Of a DNA stretch of 64,000 nt, positions 43,660 to 52,301 are shown piece by piece; the stretch's first letter is position 1; every line of letters starts with the position of its first letter. Location of the stretch: contig CAVOLB010000097.1 in NCBI GenBank assembly GCA_963696655.1, positions 48,483 through 112,482 of the forward strand, in the 5' to 3' direction. The notes beneath the pieces were generated by a model that saw nothing but the letters and a program-made list of their open reading frames with translations, made no database searches and was not told the DNA's origin. A program made the position numbers and the translations under genes. The stretch comes from Hypericibacter sp963696655 (GTDB taxonomy: Bacteria > Pseudomonadota > Alphaproteobacteria > Dongiales > Dongiaceae).

Positions 43660-44664
43660 TCAATTCTTCTTGATGCTTGCGGCGCTCCAGCACAGGCCGG
43701 GATGGAGGGTTTCCTTCGTGATCCTGACCGAGGGCGTGTAGATGACGAATTTGTTCTTGCCGGCCGGCTCCCCTGACTGCAGGACCGTTTGGACCATGAC
43801 GGCCAAGGCGTGCCCCTGATCCAGGACCGGGTAGGCGATTTCCTCGTCGAACACGCCCTTTTCCACGTTGTCGCAGGCCATTTGCTCGCCGCCGCCCGAC
43901 GTGACCAGCGCGATCTTCTTTCCGGATTCCTTGATCGCTGCGGCCGCGCCCAGATCCATCACGTCCCAGAATCCGACGACGCCGCACAGATCCGGGTTCT
44001 GCTGAATGACCGTCGCTATGATCGTGCGCGCCTTGGTCGCGTCCCAATCCGCGCCTTGGTTGGAGACGACCGTGATCTCTGGATGTTTGGACAGAATGTT
44101 CTCGGCACCCTTCATCATTCCGCTATCCGATCCGGAAGTCGGCTGGCCTTGCAGGATGGCGATCTTCTGGCTCGTTCCGGCGCCGCACCTGTCGACGATC
44201 GCCTGTGCTTCCGCCTCGCCGATGCCGATCCAATCCGCGCCGACATAGGTATCCGAATTGTAATTCGATCGCATATTGACCTGGATGACGTGGATGCCGG
44301 CCTCTTCGGCGCGCTTGAGCAGTTTTGCGTAGGACTGGATGTCCGGATTGTGGACGATGAGAACGTCCGGCTTCTCCGAAATCAGGGCGGTGATGGCCTG
44401 GGCCCCCGCGTCGGCGCTGAAATGAGGGTCGCGGATCACGAACTTCATCCCGAGGTCGTCGGCCTGGGCCTGCAAAACCGACGCCCACCCGTCGGTCAGG
44501 TCGATGCCCATTGTGACCGGCACAAAGGCAACCGTCTTGCCTTCGAAAGTCTTGAAGTAGTCGGCACGTCTGGGGTCGTCGATGCCGGCGGCAATCGATA
44601 GAGTCGCAATTCCCAGTGCCGATACGATGGCCGCAACCGCGGCAAAGGTATTTCCAATTTTCAT
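43660..44664 (-). CDS. sugar ABC transporter, substrate-binding protein (RbsB-like)
   Basis: A 334-residue periplasmic protein of the ribose-binding type. It has a signal peptide (MKIGNTFAAVAAIVSALGIA, then T-L-S-I-A-A-G). The two-lobed type I fold shows K-T-V-A-F-V-P-V-T-M-G-I-D-L, A-L-I-S-E-K-P-D-V-L-I-V-H-N-P-D, V-G-A-D-W-I-G-I-G-E-A-E-A, and G-F-W-D-V-M-D-L-G-A-A-A-A-I-K-E-S-G. Two cysteines (in D-R-C-G-A and D-L-C-G-V) could form a disulfide. It is the second gene of the operon, followed by a terminator that should keep it in excess over the permeases. Confidence 0.9.
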   Translation of the reverse strand: MKIGNTFAAVAAIVSALGIATLSIAAGIDDPRRADYFKTFEGKTVAFVPVTMGIDLTDGWASVLQAQADDLGMKFVIRDPHFSADAGAQAITALISEKPDVLIVHNPDIQSYAKLLKRAEEAGIHVIQVNMRSNYNSDTYVGADWIGIGEAEAQAIVDRCGAGTSQKIAILQGQPTSGSDSGMMKGAENILSKHPEITVVSNQGADWDATKARTIIATVIQQNPDLCGVVGFWDVMDLGAAAAIKESGKKIALVTSGGGEQMACDNVEKGVFDEEIAYPVLDQGHALAVMVQTVLQSGEPAGKNKFVIYTPSVRITKETLHPGLCWSAASIKKN

Positions 44665-44695
44665 GCTTCGTCCTCCCTAGTGAGCCGGCGCATTT

Positions 44696-45739
44696 TCATA
44701 TGTCGCCTTGTTGTGCAGTCTGTTCGTCACGTGGATTGACCAGGCTGTCGATCACGATCGCGATGAGCAGGACCAGACTCCTGATCACGTCCTGGAGCGT
44801 GTATTGGATATCCATGATGGTCATCCCGTTCAGCAGGATGCCGATCAGCAGAGTGCCGACGACGACGTTGCGGACACCGCCGCGCCCTCCCGAAAGGCCG
44901 ATGCCGCCGAGAACGACGACCAGGATGACGTCGTAGATCATCGAGGAGTTCGCGATATTGGTGTTCATGCTGGCAACGGCGGTCGCCGTGATCATGCCGG
45001 CCAGATAGGCGATCGTCGCCGAAATCGCATATTGCAGCACGATCATGGGACGCACCGGCGCGCCCGACATGCGCGCGGCGGCAAAATTGTCGCCCATCGC
45101 GTAGATGAACCGCCCCGGTTTGGTGAAGCGCAGGAACGCAAACCCAAGCAACGAGACGAGGGCGAAAAACAGGATAGGAACCGGCACGCCGAACACGAAG
45201 CCGTTGCCGATCCACGCAATGCCAGACGCCGAGTCGGGCATATAGACCACATAGAGCGGCACCAAGGCGTAGCGGGCAAAGCCATAGACGAACGAAGCCA
45301 TCCCCAAGGTGGCGAAGAGGGCAGGGACTTCGACATAAGCGATGAGCACGCCGTTGAGCACGCCGGCCGACAACGCGAACAGGTAGCCGATGAACATGGC
45401 AAGCGCGATCGAGGTGCCTCCATTGGCAAGATGGAGCGTCCATCCGGCCGACATCGCGTAGATCGCGACGATCGCCAGATCGATGCCGCGACCGATGACG
45501 AGAATCGCCATTCCGACGCCGAGGATGCCCAAGGTGGAGACACCGCGCACCAGCGTCAGAAGATTGCCGCCGCTGGTAAATCCGTTGAGAAACAGCGAAA
45601 AGGCGCAAAAGAGAGCGATCGCGATCAACAGCACGATCTTCTCTTGATTCAAAGACACGCTTCCCGTCCGTCCGAGCATGGATTTTCCGCCTCGCGATTC
45701 TGTGTCGCGACCGCCCATCAGCCGGCTAAGTCTTTTCAC
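44696..45739 (-). CDS. sugar ABC transporter permease (RbsC-type)
   Basis: A 347-residue polytopic permease. Typical RbsC-family segments: L-G-V-G-M-A-I-L-V-I-G-R-G-I-D-L-A, N-G-V-L-I-A-Y-V-E-V-P-A-L-F-A-T-L-G, Y-A-M-G-D-N-F-A-A-A-R-M-S-G, and V-V-L-G-G-I-G-L-S-G-G-R-G-G. It is the first gene of the minus-strand importer operon and should pair with the permease part of the fusion protein. The first 30 residues are polar; starts nearer the first helix (for example at M-L-G-R-T) are possible. Confidence 0.9.
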   Translation of the reverse strand: MKRLSRLMGGRDTESRGGKSMLGRTGSVSLNQEKIVLLIAIALFCAFSLFLNGFTSGGNLLTLVRGVSTLGILGVGMAILVIGRGIDLAIVAIYAMSAGWTLHLANGGTSIALAMFIGYLFALSAGVLNGVLIAYVEVPALFATLGMASFVYGFARYALVPLYVVYMPDSASGIAWIGNGFVFGVPVPILFFALVSLLGFAFLRFTKPGRFIYAMGDNFAAARMSGAPVRPMIVLQYAISATIAYLAGMITATAVASMNTNIANSSMIYDVILVVVLGGIGLSGGRGGVRNVVVGTLLIGILLNGMTIMDIQYTLQDVIRSLVLLIAIVIDSLVNPRDEQTAQQGDI

Positions 45740-46119
45740 TTATTGCCGAATCGTATCAGGTCGATGACATGACGGCTTGCATGACAGCGCACACGGCTTG
45801 CTCCGTAGCGCAGTCAGTGAAGTCGGATTGATCGGCATGCGGACTCGTTGGCCGGCGCTTCCCCCGGCCCCGCGCTTGGCGCGCGCACACGCGGCCTCAC
45901 CGGGCGGGACACTCGATTTCCGCGACAGCGAACGGAGAAAATGGCGCGCATCCGGGCGCGGAACGGAAAGAAATCCGGCCGGATTCGCACCCATTCGCGA
46001 ACGGGATGACAGGCGACTTCCGATTTTCCAAACCGCGCGCTTCGTGCCGGACAGCAGCGGCAGGGCGCAGCTCGGGCCACATGGAGGGGTGTCTGCGCGG
46101 ACTCCCCGCCGGTCCGCGG
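45740..46119. other. 380-bp intergenic region upstream of the sugar importer operon
   Basis: No gene was seen. It must contain the minus-strand promoter of the importer operon and the 3' end of the AraC-family gene. No clear sigma70 pair, terminator or repeated operator was recognised. Confidence 0.4.
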
Positions 46120-47118
46120 CTATGCGGTGCCGTCCGCGATGGGTGACATCCTCCTCGAAGGGCCCGGCGGAAAAGTCGACCTCCGTACGTCCGAGGGCCG
46201 CACGCCGAATTCCGCGCGGAACAGATTGCTGAAATGGGAGGAGCTGTTGAAACCCATCGAGTAGGCGATCTCCGTGATCGATCGTGCCGCGTGTCGTGGC
46301 GAAGCGAGCAGCTCGTAGCTGTGCTGCAATCGTCGCAGCCGCAGCCACTCGGTGACCGACATGTTCAGCGGACGGAAGAGCTGATGGAGGTAGCGCAGCG
46401 AAATGCCGTTCTGAACCGCGATTTTTCTCAAGGACAAGTCGGGATCGCTCAAATGGGCTTCGATGTAGCTCTTCACCGACCGCAGGCGGGCGCGCTTCAG
46501 ATTCAATTCGTCCGCAGACTGCCGGTCAGGTTCCGCGCTGATGGCGAGGGCGAGGATATCCATCAGCTGCTCGCCGAGCTTTTCCCGCGTTTGCTGACCG
46601 AGACTGGCCGTTTCGGTGATCAACGCGGCGCAAAACTCGACGGCGATCCGACCGAGACCACGGCTTGAATTGAGATGGGTGATGAGCGGCGGATGTCCCG
46701 AATCGAAGCGATCCGCGAAGACCTGGCGCGGGATCTCGATCCAGAAGCAGTGCATCGTGTCGTCGCATCGTATTTCGTAGGGCTCGCTCGCATAGTAGAG
46801 TCCGCCGCTGCCAGGATGCAGGGTCAGCAACGAGCCGGCTTGCCGAATTTGCCCGATGCCGCGTTGCACCAGGCCCACGTAGTAGCAATCCTTCTCGATG
46901 CGCGCGATATGTCGCTTTTGACGTTGCACGATCTGAGATGAGCCAAGCGTGTCGGTAAGGGTTACCTCGCCCAGTCGCGTCTCGCGAACAAAGCCGTCAT
47001 AGTCCGTTTGCGGCTTGATCGCGCAATCCACCCGCAAATAGATTTCGCAGATCGCGTCCACCCAGGCTTCACGGCGCTTCGCCGCGGGCAGAGTTTTGCT
47101 GTCAAAAACGGTCTGCAT
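46120..47118 (-). CDS. AraC-family transcriptional regulator
   Basis: A 332-residue regulator. The N-terminal ligand or cupin-like domain (about 1-190) resembles the AraC-binding-like domain of FeaR-type proteins (L-P-A-A-K-R-R-E-A-W-V-D-A-I). Two helix-turn-helices follow at about 220-315 (L-S-L-R-K-I-A-V-Q-N-G-I-S-L-R-Y-L-H-Q-L-F, then I-T-E-I-A-Y-S-M-G-F-N-S-S-S-H-F-S-N-L-F-R-A-E-F-G). ATG 47118 is chosen over 47148 because GGGGAGGTAGCC lies directly upstream. It is the nearest regulator to the sugar importer operon and likely controls it. Confidence 0.9.
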   Translation of the reverse strand: MQTVFDSKTLPAAKRREAWVDAICEIYLRVDCAIKPQTDYDGFVRETRLGEVTLTDTLGSSQIVQRQKRHIARIEKDCYYVGLVQRGIGQIRQAGSLLTLHPGSGGLYYASEPYEIRCDDTMHCFWIEIPRQVFADRFDSGHPPLITHLNSSRGLGRIAVEFCAALITETASLGQQTREKLGEQLMDILALAISAEPDRQSADELNLKRARLRSVKSYIEAHLSDPDLSLRKIAVQNGISLRYLHQLFRPLNMSVTEWLRLRRLQHSYELLASPRHAARSITEIAYSMGFNSSSHFSNLFRAEFGVRPSDVRRSTFPPGPSRRMSPIADGTA

Positions 47119-47519
47119 GGCTACCTCCCCAAAGTGCCATTCAGGCAATCCCTCGACGCTTCGGCGCCTTCTGTTCCAGATCCGGAGGATTCTGCCGCAG
47201 GAAGAAGGTTCGGGACGCTTTGCGCGCTGCGCCGCTGCCCGTATTTTGGCCAGTCGAGTCTAGAATCTGTCCATTATTTGAGCCTAATGGGCCGGGTAAA
47301 GCAACGGGGGCGGGCGCGAAAGCCCTCGGGGGAGGGCCTCGCCTCCCCGCGTTGCAACGCGGGAACGCTTGCTGCGGGGAAAGTTGCCGGCGTCCGATTG
47401 CCGTCCGGGGCGGCCCGGTCGGCCGGTGTTGCAGTCGACAGGTGGCCCTGTCGCGGGAAGGCGCATCCTCGACGAGCTCGCCGGTGAAACCTCGGCGATC
47501 AAGGTCGCGAGGCGGCTAG

Positions 47520-47666
47520 GCGCTGCGGGGTGCTGGGGAGGCGCTGCCGGATCCGGTCATGCGGCCCGGCCTGCCCACCGACATCCGAACCGACAATGGT
47601 CCCGGGTCCGTCGTGGCAGACGCCCTGCGTAATCTCGCGGCGAACGATCTCACCGTCACCACGCCC
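47520..47666 (+). pseudogene. possible IS3-type transposase remnant
   Basis: A short stretch in one frame reads P-G-L-P-T-D-I-R-T-D-N-G-P-G-S-V-V-A-D-A-L-R-N-L-A-A, close to the integrase-core pattern of IS3-family transposases (x-P-x-x-I-R-x-D-N-G-P-E-F-V-A), including the second catalytic D. The usual E-F is G-S, an in-frame stop lies at 47517, and similarity fades after 47660. No terminal repeats were found. The rest of 47119-47708 holds no recognisable gene. Confidence 0.3.
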
Positions 47667-47708
47667 GCCTCGATCCGCCCATCGGGGCCCCGTTTCCGGG
47701 GCCGCGCC

Positions 47709-48428
47709 CTAGTTGGCGGCCGCGGCCGCCGGGATCGCGTGCAGCGAGAAGGCGTGGCGCAGGATATGCTGCTGGATATCGCTCAGATGGCGATACATCG
47801 CCGTCTGGGCGCGCTCGCCGTCCCGCGCGGCGATGGCGGCCACGATCTCCATGTGGAAATCCGCATGGACGGCCTGGCGCTTGAAGCAATGGGCGTTCTC
47901 GCCGACGCGGCGCCAGGCTTCGTCGCGCCGCGAGGCGCCGACGGCGTCGAACACGGCGAGGAAGAGGGCGTTGCGCGAGGCCTCGACGACGGCGCGATGG
48001 AAGGCCTGGTCGGCCTGCTCATAGCTCTCGGCACCCGCGGCGGCGCGGGTCTCGGCCGCCAGTCGCTGCAGCTTCTTGATATCGCACTGCGAGGCGCGCA
48101 GTGCCGCCAGCCGCGCGATCACCGGCTCGGTCGCAAGGCGCAGCTCGATCACTTCCTGCGGATTGGTATGTTCGAGGATGTTGTCGAGCACCTCGCTGCC
48201 CGCAGTCGTGGACGCGAAGGGCGAAGCCTGAACGAACGTGCCGCGGCCCTGCTGGCGCGAGATGCGACCTTCGCTCTCGAGAATGTCGAGGGCGCGGCGC
48301 AGGGAGCGGCGGCCCACCCCGAGCTCGCTCGCCAGCACCCGCTCGGGCGGGATGCGTCCGTCCTCGCCGATGCCTCCATCGGAAATCAATTGGCGCAGTC
48401 TGGCTGCGGTCTGCTCATAGGCTTCCAT
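47709..48428 (-). CDS. FadR/GntR-family transcriptional regulator (FCD domain)
   Basis: A 239-residue regulator. The winged helix-turn-helix spans about 1-70 (I-P-P-E-R-V-L-A-S-E-L-G-V-G-R-R-S-L-R-R-A-L-D-I-L-E-S-E-G-R-I, Q-G-R-G-T-F-V). A helical FCD effector domain follows (about 85-230; V-I-E-L-R-L-A-T-E-P, D-Q-A-F-H-R-A-V-V-E-A-S-R-N, F-H-M-E-I-V-A-A-I). ATG 48428 begins the domain; longer upstream frames are rejected. It is divergent from the cupin gene, and the 410-bp region between holds several ATTGGT/ACCAAT sites. Proposed repressor of the vitamin B6 catabolic genes, with a pathway intermediate as effector (inference). Confidence 0.9.
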   Translation of the reverse strand: MEAYEQTAARLRQLISDGGIGEDGRIPPERVLASELGVGRRSLRRALDILESEGRISRQQGRGTFVQASPFASTTAGSEVLDNILEHTNPQEVIELRLATEPVIARLAALRASQCDIKKLQRLAAETRAAAGAESYEQADQAFHRAVVEASRNALFLAVFDAVGASRRDEAWRRVGENAHCFKRQAVHADFHMEIVAAIAARDGERAQTAMYRHLSDIQQHILRHAFSLHAIPAAAAAN

Positions 48429-48838
48429 GGCGTCTCGGATCCGGGTCGGGCCCCTTCGCAAAGGCGGTACCAATTGACTAAAATGGTTTGCGCCGCGCGT
48501 CAAGGCGGTTCTCCTCGGCCGAAGCGCCCTTGCGATTGGTACCGGCCTCTCCGGCGGGCCGCCGCGCGCCCGGCGCAGCGGCTCGGGCGGATCTCCGACC
48601 CCGTCACATTGCGGCCAGGCGGGCTTTCCGCGCGCTGTTCCGGAAGGATGGGAATGCCACCGTTCCAAATGGATCCGGCATCAGATTCAAACTTGACGAT
48701 TGGTTACGGCCGCCGCTAGTGTTTGCGTAACAATATGAACCACTTGCGCCGCAATTGGTTCGAGGCGAGCCGCGCGATGCGATCGCCACAGGAAAAATCG
48801 CCTTGGGACGCGGAAGCCCCGGGGCAGGGAGCGGAAGA
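48429..48838. promoter_or_regulatory. divergent control region with repeated ACCAAT/ATTGGT sites
   Basis: GGTACCAAT (48466-48474) is inverted at 48535-48543 (ATTGGTACC). CGATTGGTTACG (48699-48709, slightly extended) and a near-palindrome at 48737-48761 share the same core. TTGACG at 48694 may be a -35 for the cupin operon. Four related sites between the GntR-type gene and its probable target operon suggest cooperative or looping repression. Confidence 0.55.
48737..48761. promoter_or_regulatory. 25-bp near-perfect palindrome, candidate GntR operator
   Basis: Outer arms GAACCA / TGGTTC (48737-48742, 48756-48761) enclose TTGCG / CGCAA around a single central base. Only one symmetric pair is mismatched. 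It lies about 78 bp upstream of the cupin ATG, in the expected leader, and shares CAATTGGT with the other sites of this region. Confidence 0.55.
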
Positions 48839-49981
48839 ATGACGGTCAGGGTCGAGGGTGACAACCGCAAGGCGGCCATGGATCAGCTCCATGCCGATGT
48901 GTTCGAGCGCTGCATGGCGCCCTTCTGGGCGATGCAGCCCGGCAGCATCGAAGACCTGGACAGCCAGGTGAAGGATAAGAAGAAGGCGATTCCCTATGTC
49001 TGGAAGTTCAAGAGCGCCATCGAGCCGCTGCTGCATCGCTCTGCCGAGCTCATCACGATGGAATCCTCCGAGCGCCGCTCGCTGATCCTGGTCAATCCGG
49101 GGCTGGCGCCGCGCCGGGCCACCGTCACCACCATGTACACGGCCTACCGGCTCAACGACCCCAACGAGATCATGCCGCCGCACCGCCATTCGCCCAACGC
49201 GATCCGCTTCGGGCTGACCGGCACGTCGAACTTCACCGGCGTCGAAGGCGAGAACATCCTGTTCGGCCCCGGCGACATGGTGCTGACGCCGCACGACACC
49301 TGGCACAATCACGGCAACAAGGGCGACGACCCGGCGATCAATCTGAGCGTGCTCGACCTGCCGCTGACCGAGGTGCTGAACGCCACCTATTTCGAGCATG
49401 ACTATCACGAGGAGGTGAAGGGCGAGCGCATCAAGAAGCAGGTTCAGACCGAGCGCTTCCCTGCCGACTATTCGCAGCGCGTCTATGGCCATGGCGGGCT
49501 GATGCCGCGCTTCCTCTCGCACGCCCGCGGCACGGGTGCTGCCTCGCCGATGTATGTCTATCGCTGGGACATGATGCGCGAGCTTCTGGAAAAGTTCCGC
49601 AACTGGGACGGCGATCCCTACGAGGCGCTGATGGTCGAGTATGTCGACCCCACCACCGGCGGCCCCGTCTACAAGACCATCACCTTCTTCGCCCAGATGC
49701 TCCGCCCCGGCGAGAAGACGATGCCTTTGAAGCAGAATGCGAGCCTGCTCTGCGCGCCCTTCGAAGGCAGCGGCTACAGCATCATCGGCGGCAAGCAGCT
49801 CAGCTGGGAACGCTTCGACACCTTCGCGGTTCCGGGCGGCGAATGGTGCGAGCATGTGAACAGCTCGCCCAAGGACCCGGCGATCCTGTTCGTGGCCTCC
49901 GACGAGCCCACGCTCAAGGCGCTCGCCCTCTATCAGAAGCATGGGCGCCGCCCGACCGGCGAGGTCTTCCGCCTCGTCTGA
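48839..49981 (+). CDS. gentisate/salicylate 1,2-dioxygenase-like bicupin ring-cleavage enzyme
   Basis: A 380-residue bicupin of the gentisate-dioxygenase family, which inserts O2 between a hydroxyl-bearing ring carbon and its carboxylated neighbour using Fe(II). The N-terminal cupin has I-M-P-P-H115-R-H117-S-P-N-A-I-R-F and T-P-H-D-T-W-H156-N-H-G-N; the third iron ligand lies 39 residues after the second, as in gentisate and salicylate dioxygenases. In the C-terminal cupin the metal histidines are lost (M-P-L-K-Q-N), normal for this family. ATG 48839 follows GGAAGA. It heads the operon of FHMPC dehydrogenase, so a pyridine substrate with 3-OH and 4-COOH is proposed rather than gentisate (inference). 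Confidence 0.88.
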   Translation: MTVRVEGDNRKAAMDQLHADVFERCMAPFWAMQPGSIEDLDSQVKDKKKAIPYVWKFKSAIEPLLHRSAELITMESSERRSLILVNPGLAPRRATVTTMYTAYRLNDPNEIMPPHRHSPNAIRFGLTGTSNFTGVEGENILFGPGDMVLTPHDTWHNHGNKGDDPAINLSVLDLPLTEVLNATYFEHDYHEEVKGERIKKQVQTERFPADYSQRVYGHGGLMPRFLSHARGTGAASPMYVYRWDMMRELLEKFRNWDGDPYEALMVEYVDPTTGGPVYKTITFFAQMLRPGEKTMPLKQNASLLCAPFEGSGYSIIGGKQLSWERFDTFAVPGGEWCEHVNSSPKDPAILFVASDEPTLKALALYQKHGRRPTGEVFRLV

Positions 49982-50054
49982 TCCCGCGGGCGCCGGCGGC
50001 ACCTGTCACTCTTCGCGTTCCTTCACCGTAGAATCGGTTGGCCTTCCTTCCATC

Positions 50055-51182
50055 ATGGCTCGCACAAAAAACACCAAGCATCTGGCGCATATCGACTGTC
50101 CCGGCGGCGGCCAGGTCTGGGTCGATGGCACCACGCTCTATATCGGCCATATGCGCCAGCCGACCGGCACGACCATCGTCGATGTCGCCGATCCGGCGCG
50201 GCCGAAGATCCTGACCAAAGTCGAGCTGCCGGCGGGATGGCATTCGCACAAGGTGCGCGTCGCCAACGACATCATGATCGTCAACCACGAGCGCCAGGGC
50301 GCGGACGGCGTGGCGGAGTTCGGCGGCGGTCTCGGCATCTACGACGTGTCGAAGCCGGCCGAGCCGAAGCTCATCGCCAAATGGCGCACCCACGGCAAGG
50401 GCGTGCATCGCTACGATTTCGACGGGCGATACGCCTATATCTCGCCGACGGCGGAAGGTTACATCGGCAACATCGCGATGATCCTCGACCTCAAAGATCC
50501 GGCGAAGCCGGAAGAGGTCGGGCGCTGGTGGATTCCGGGCCAATGGAAGGCCGGCGGCGAGGACTATCCCTGGGACAACTGGACGCCGCCGCGCTGCCAT
50601 CACCCCTTGCGGGTCGGCGACCGGCTCTATGTGAGTTACTGGCATCACGGCTTCTACATCCTCGACATCTCTGACATGTCGAAACCGAAGGCGATCTCGG
50701 GCGTCAACACCTCGCCGACCTTTCCGCATCCGACCCACACCTGCCTCGCGATTCCCGAGCCGCTCAAGGGCCGCAAGGTGATGGTGGTGGCCGACGAGGA
50801 TGTCGCGAAGCTGTGGCCGGCGGCCCCCGCCTTCACCTGGATCTACGACATCACCAACGAGCATCTGCCGATCCCGATCTCGACCTTCCAGGTCGAGGGG
50901 GTCGATCCGGACGGCGCGCCGCAGCCGCCGATGCGCGGCTGCCATCAGCCCTCGGAGCGATTCAAGGGCGCGATCATTCCCTTCGCCTGGTTCGCCAAGG
51001 GCCTGCGCATCCTCGACATCGCCGACCCCTTCGCGCCCAAGGAGATCGCCTTCTTCGAGCCCGATCCGCCGGAAGGCTTCGAGCTGGCCTCGTCGAACGA
51101 CGTGACCATGGATGGTCGCGGGCTGCTCTATCTGATCGACCGCCAGCGCGGCGTCGACATCGTCGAAACCTCGGTGCTTTGA
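50055..51182 (+). CDS. LVIVD-repeat beta-propeller protein, histidine-rich
   Basis: A 375-residue cytosolic protein built of LVIVD-type blades (G-T-T-I-V-D-V-A-D-P-A-R-P-K, G-L-G-I-Y-D-V-S-K-P-A-E-P-K, G-F-Y-I-L-D-I-S-D-M-S-K-P-K, G-L-R-I-L-D-I-A-D-P-F-A-P-K). Histidines recur once or twice per blade at loop positions: H63, H65, H118, H182-H183, H197-H198, H225, H228, H297. This suggests a central metal site as in other His-ligated propellers. No signal peptide is present. It lies 73 bp after the cupin gene and 4 bp before the RidA gene. A hydrolase or isomerase of the ring-cleavage product is possible but unproven. Confidence 0.75.
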   Translation: MARTKNTKHLAHIDCPGGGQVWVDGTTLYIGHMRQPTGTTIVDVADPARPKILTKVELPAGWHSHKVRVANDIMIVNHERQGADGVAEFGGGLGIYDVSKPAEPKLIAKWRTHGKGVHRYDFDGRYAYISPTAEGYIGNIAMILDLKDPAKPEEVGRWWIPGQWKAGGEDYPWDNWTPPRCHHPLRVGDRLYVSYWHHGFYILDISDMSKPKAISGVNTSPTFPHPTHTCLAIPEPLKGRKVMVVADEDVAKLWPAAPAFTWIYDITNEHLPIPISTFQVEGVDPDGAPQPPMRGCHQPSERFKGAIIPFAWFAKGLRILDIADPFAPKEIAFFEPDPPEGFELASSNDVTMDGRGLLYLIDRQRGVDIVETSVL

Positions 51183-51186
51183 CATC

Positions 51187-51567
51187 ATGAACGACGCCAT
51201 CAAGCCGATCGGAAAGAAGAATCCCAACCTGCCGTTCCATCCGGCGGTCCGGGCCGGCGACTACATCTTCGTCTCGGGGCAAGTGGCCAAGGACGAGCAG
51301 GGCAATATGTGCGTCGGCAATATCGAGGAGGAGACGCGCTGGACGCTCGAATCGATCCGCCGCATCCTGGCCCTGGAAGGCGCCGATCTCTCCGACGTGG
51401 TGAAGATCACCGTCTATCTGGAAGACGCGCGGGATTTCGGCCGCTATAACGGCGTCTTCAAGGAGTTTTTTGCCGAAGGCCGCGTCGCGCGCACGACCGT
51501 CGAGGCGCGCGCGGTCATCAGCTGCAAGATCGAAATGGATGCGATCGCCTACAAGCCGCTGCGCTGA
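51187..51567 (+). CDS. RidA-family enamine/imine deaminase
   Basis: A 126-residue RidA/YjgF/UK114 protein. Conserved stretches: F-H-P-A-V-R-A-G-D-Y-I-F-V-S-G-Q-V, E-E-E-T-R-W-T-L-E-S-I-R-R-I-L, V-V-K-I-T-V-Y-L-E-D, and A-R-T-T-V-E-A-R-A, which contains the catalytic arginine of active RidA proteins. They hydrolyse enamines and imines, releasing ammonia; relatives serve 2-aminomuconate-type pathways. It lies 4 bp after the propeller gene. In a pyridine-degrading operon it could deaminate the nitrogen-containing ring-opened product (inference). Confidence 0.9.
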   Translation: MNDAIKPIGKKNPNLPFHPAVRAGDYIFVSGQVAKDEQGNMCVGNIEEETRWTLESIRRILALEGADLSDVVKITVYLEDARDFGRYNGVFKEFFAEGRVARTTVEARAVISCKIEMDAIAYKPLR

Positions 51568-51621
51568 GGCGGCTGGCGGTCGGATTTCGCAAGAACAACG
51601 AGACAGGGCGGGGATGAGACA

Positions 51622-52221
51622 ATGCTGAAGGTTCTGGGACGCGGGACGTCGGGCAATGTGCAGAAGGTGGTGTGGCTGCTGGAAGAGCTGGCCCTGCCTT
51701 ACAAGCGCGAGGATTACGGCCGCCAGTTCAACAATACCGGCGGCGACTATCTGAAGCTTAATCCCAACGGCAAGGTGCCGACCCTGGACGACAACGGCAC
51801 GATCGTGTGGGAATCGAACACGATCCTGCGCTATCTCGCCAACAAGAATGGCGGCAAGTTCTATCCGAGCGACCCCGCGGCGCGCAGCGAGGTGGAGCGC
51901 TGGATGGACTGGCAGCTCGCTTCGCTCAACGGACCCTATCTCTCGATCTTCAAGGACGCCAAGAAGCCGGCGGCCGAACGCGGGGCCAGCTGGGCCACGG
52001 ACAGCAAGGAGCTGATCGCCCAGCTCCAGATCCTGGACAATGCGATGGCGGGCAAGGCCTGGGTTGCGGGCAAGGAGATGACGCTGGCCGACTTCGCGCT
52101 CGGCACCATCATCACCCGCTGCCTCGATTTTCCGATCGAGCATCCGCCGCTCGCGGCGCTGCGGGCCTGGCGCGAGAAATGTATGGCGCGGCCGGCTTTC
52201 AAGAAGGCCGTCGCGGGCTGA
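51622..52221 (+). CDS. glutathione S-transferase family protein
   Basis: A 199-residue GST. An N-terminal thioredoxin-like domain (1-80) has the active-site region R-G-T-S-G-N-V-Q-K-V-V-W-L-L-E-E-L, cis-proline K-V-P-T-L and glutathione-binding W-E-S-N-T-I-L-R-Y-L. The helical C-domain carries M-T-L-A-D-F-A-L-G. GST-fold enzymes isomerise the maleylpyruvate formed by gentisate dioxygenase in other organisms, so pairing with a gentisate-type cupin is suggestive. The sequence alone does not prove an isomerase. It is in the same-strand run of B6-related genes, about 55 bp after RidA. Confidence 0.9.
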   Translation: MLKVLGRGTSGNVQKVVWLLEELALPYKREDYGRQFNNTGGDYLKLNPNGKVPTLDDNGTIVWESNTILRYLANKNGGKFYPSDPAARSEVERWMDWQLASLNGPYLSIFKDAKKPAAERGASWATDSKELIAQLQILDNAMAGKAWVAGKEMTLADFALGTIITRCLDFPIEHPPLAALRAWREKCMARPAFKKAVAG

Positions 52222-52301
52222 TCGCGTAACAGGAGAACGGCGGGGGCGACCGGCCGGACAAGGCCGGCGCCATCGCGCGGAAGGGGGCAGACGATCACAT
52301 C

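Noticed and set aside
47559..48719. 386-codon plus-strand frame across the FadR-type gene
   Set aside because: Only its first 35 codons look transposase-like; the rest is the complement of the GntR-type regulator.
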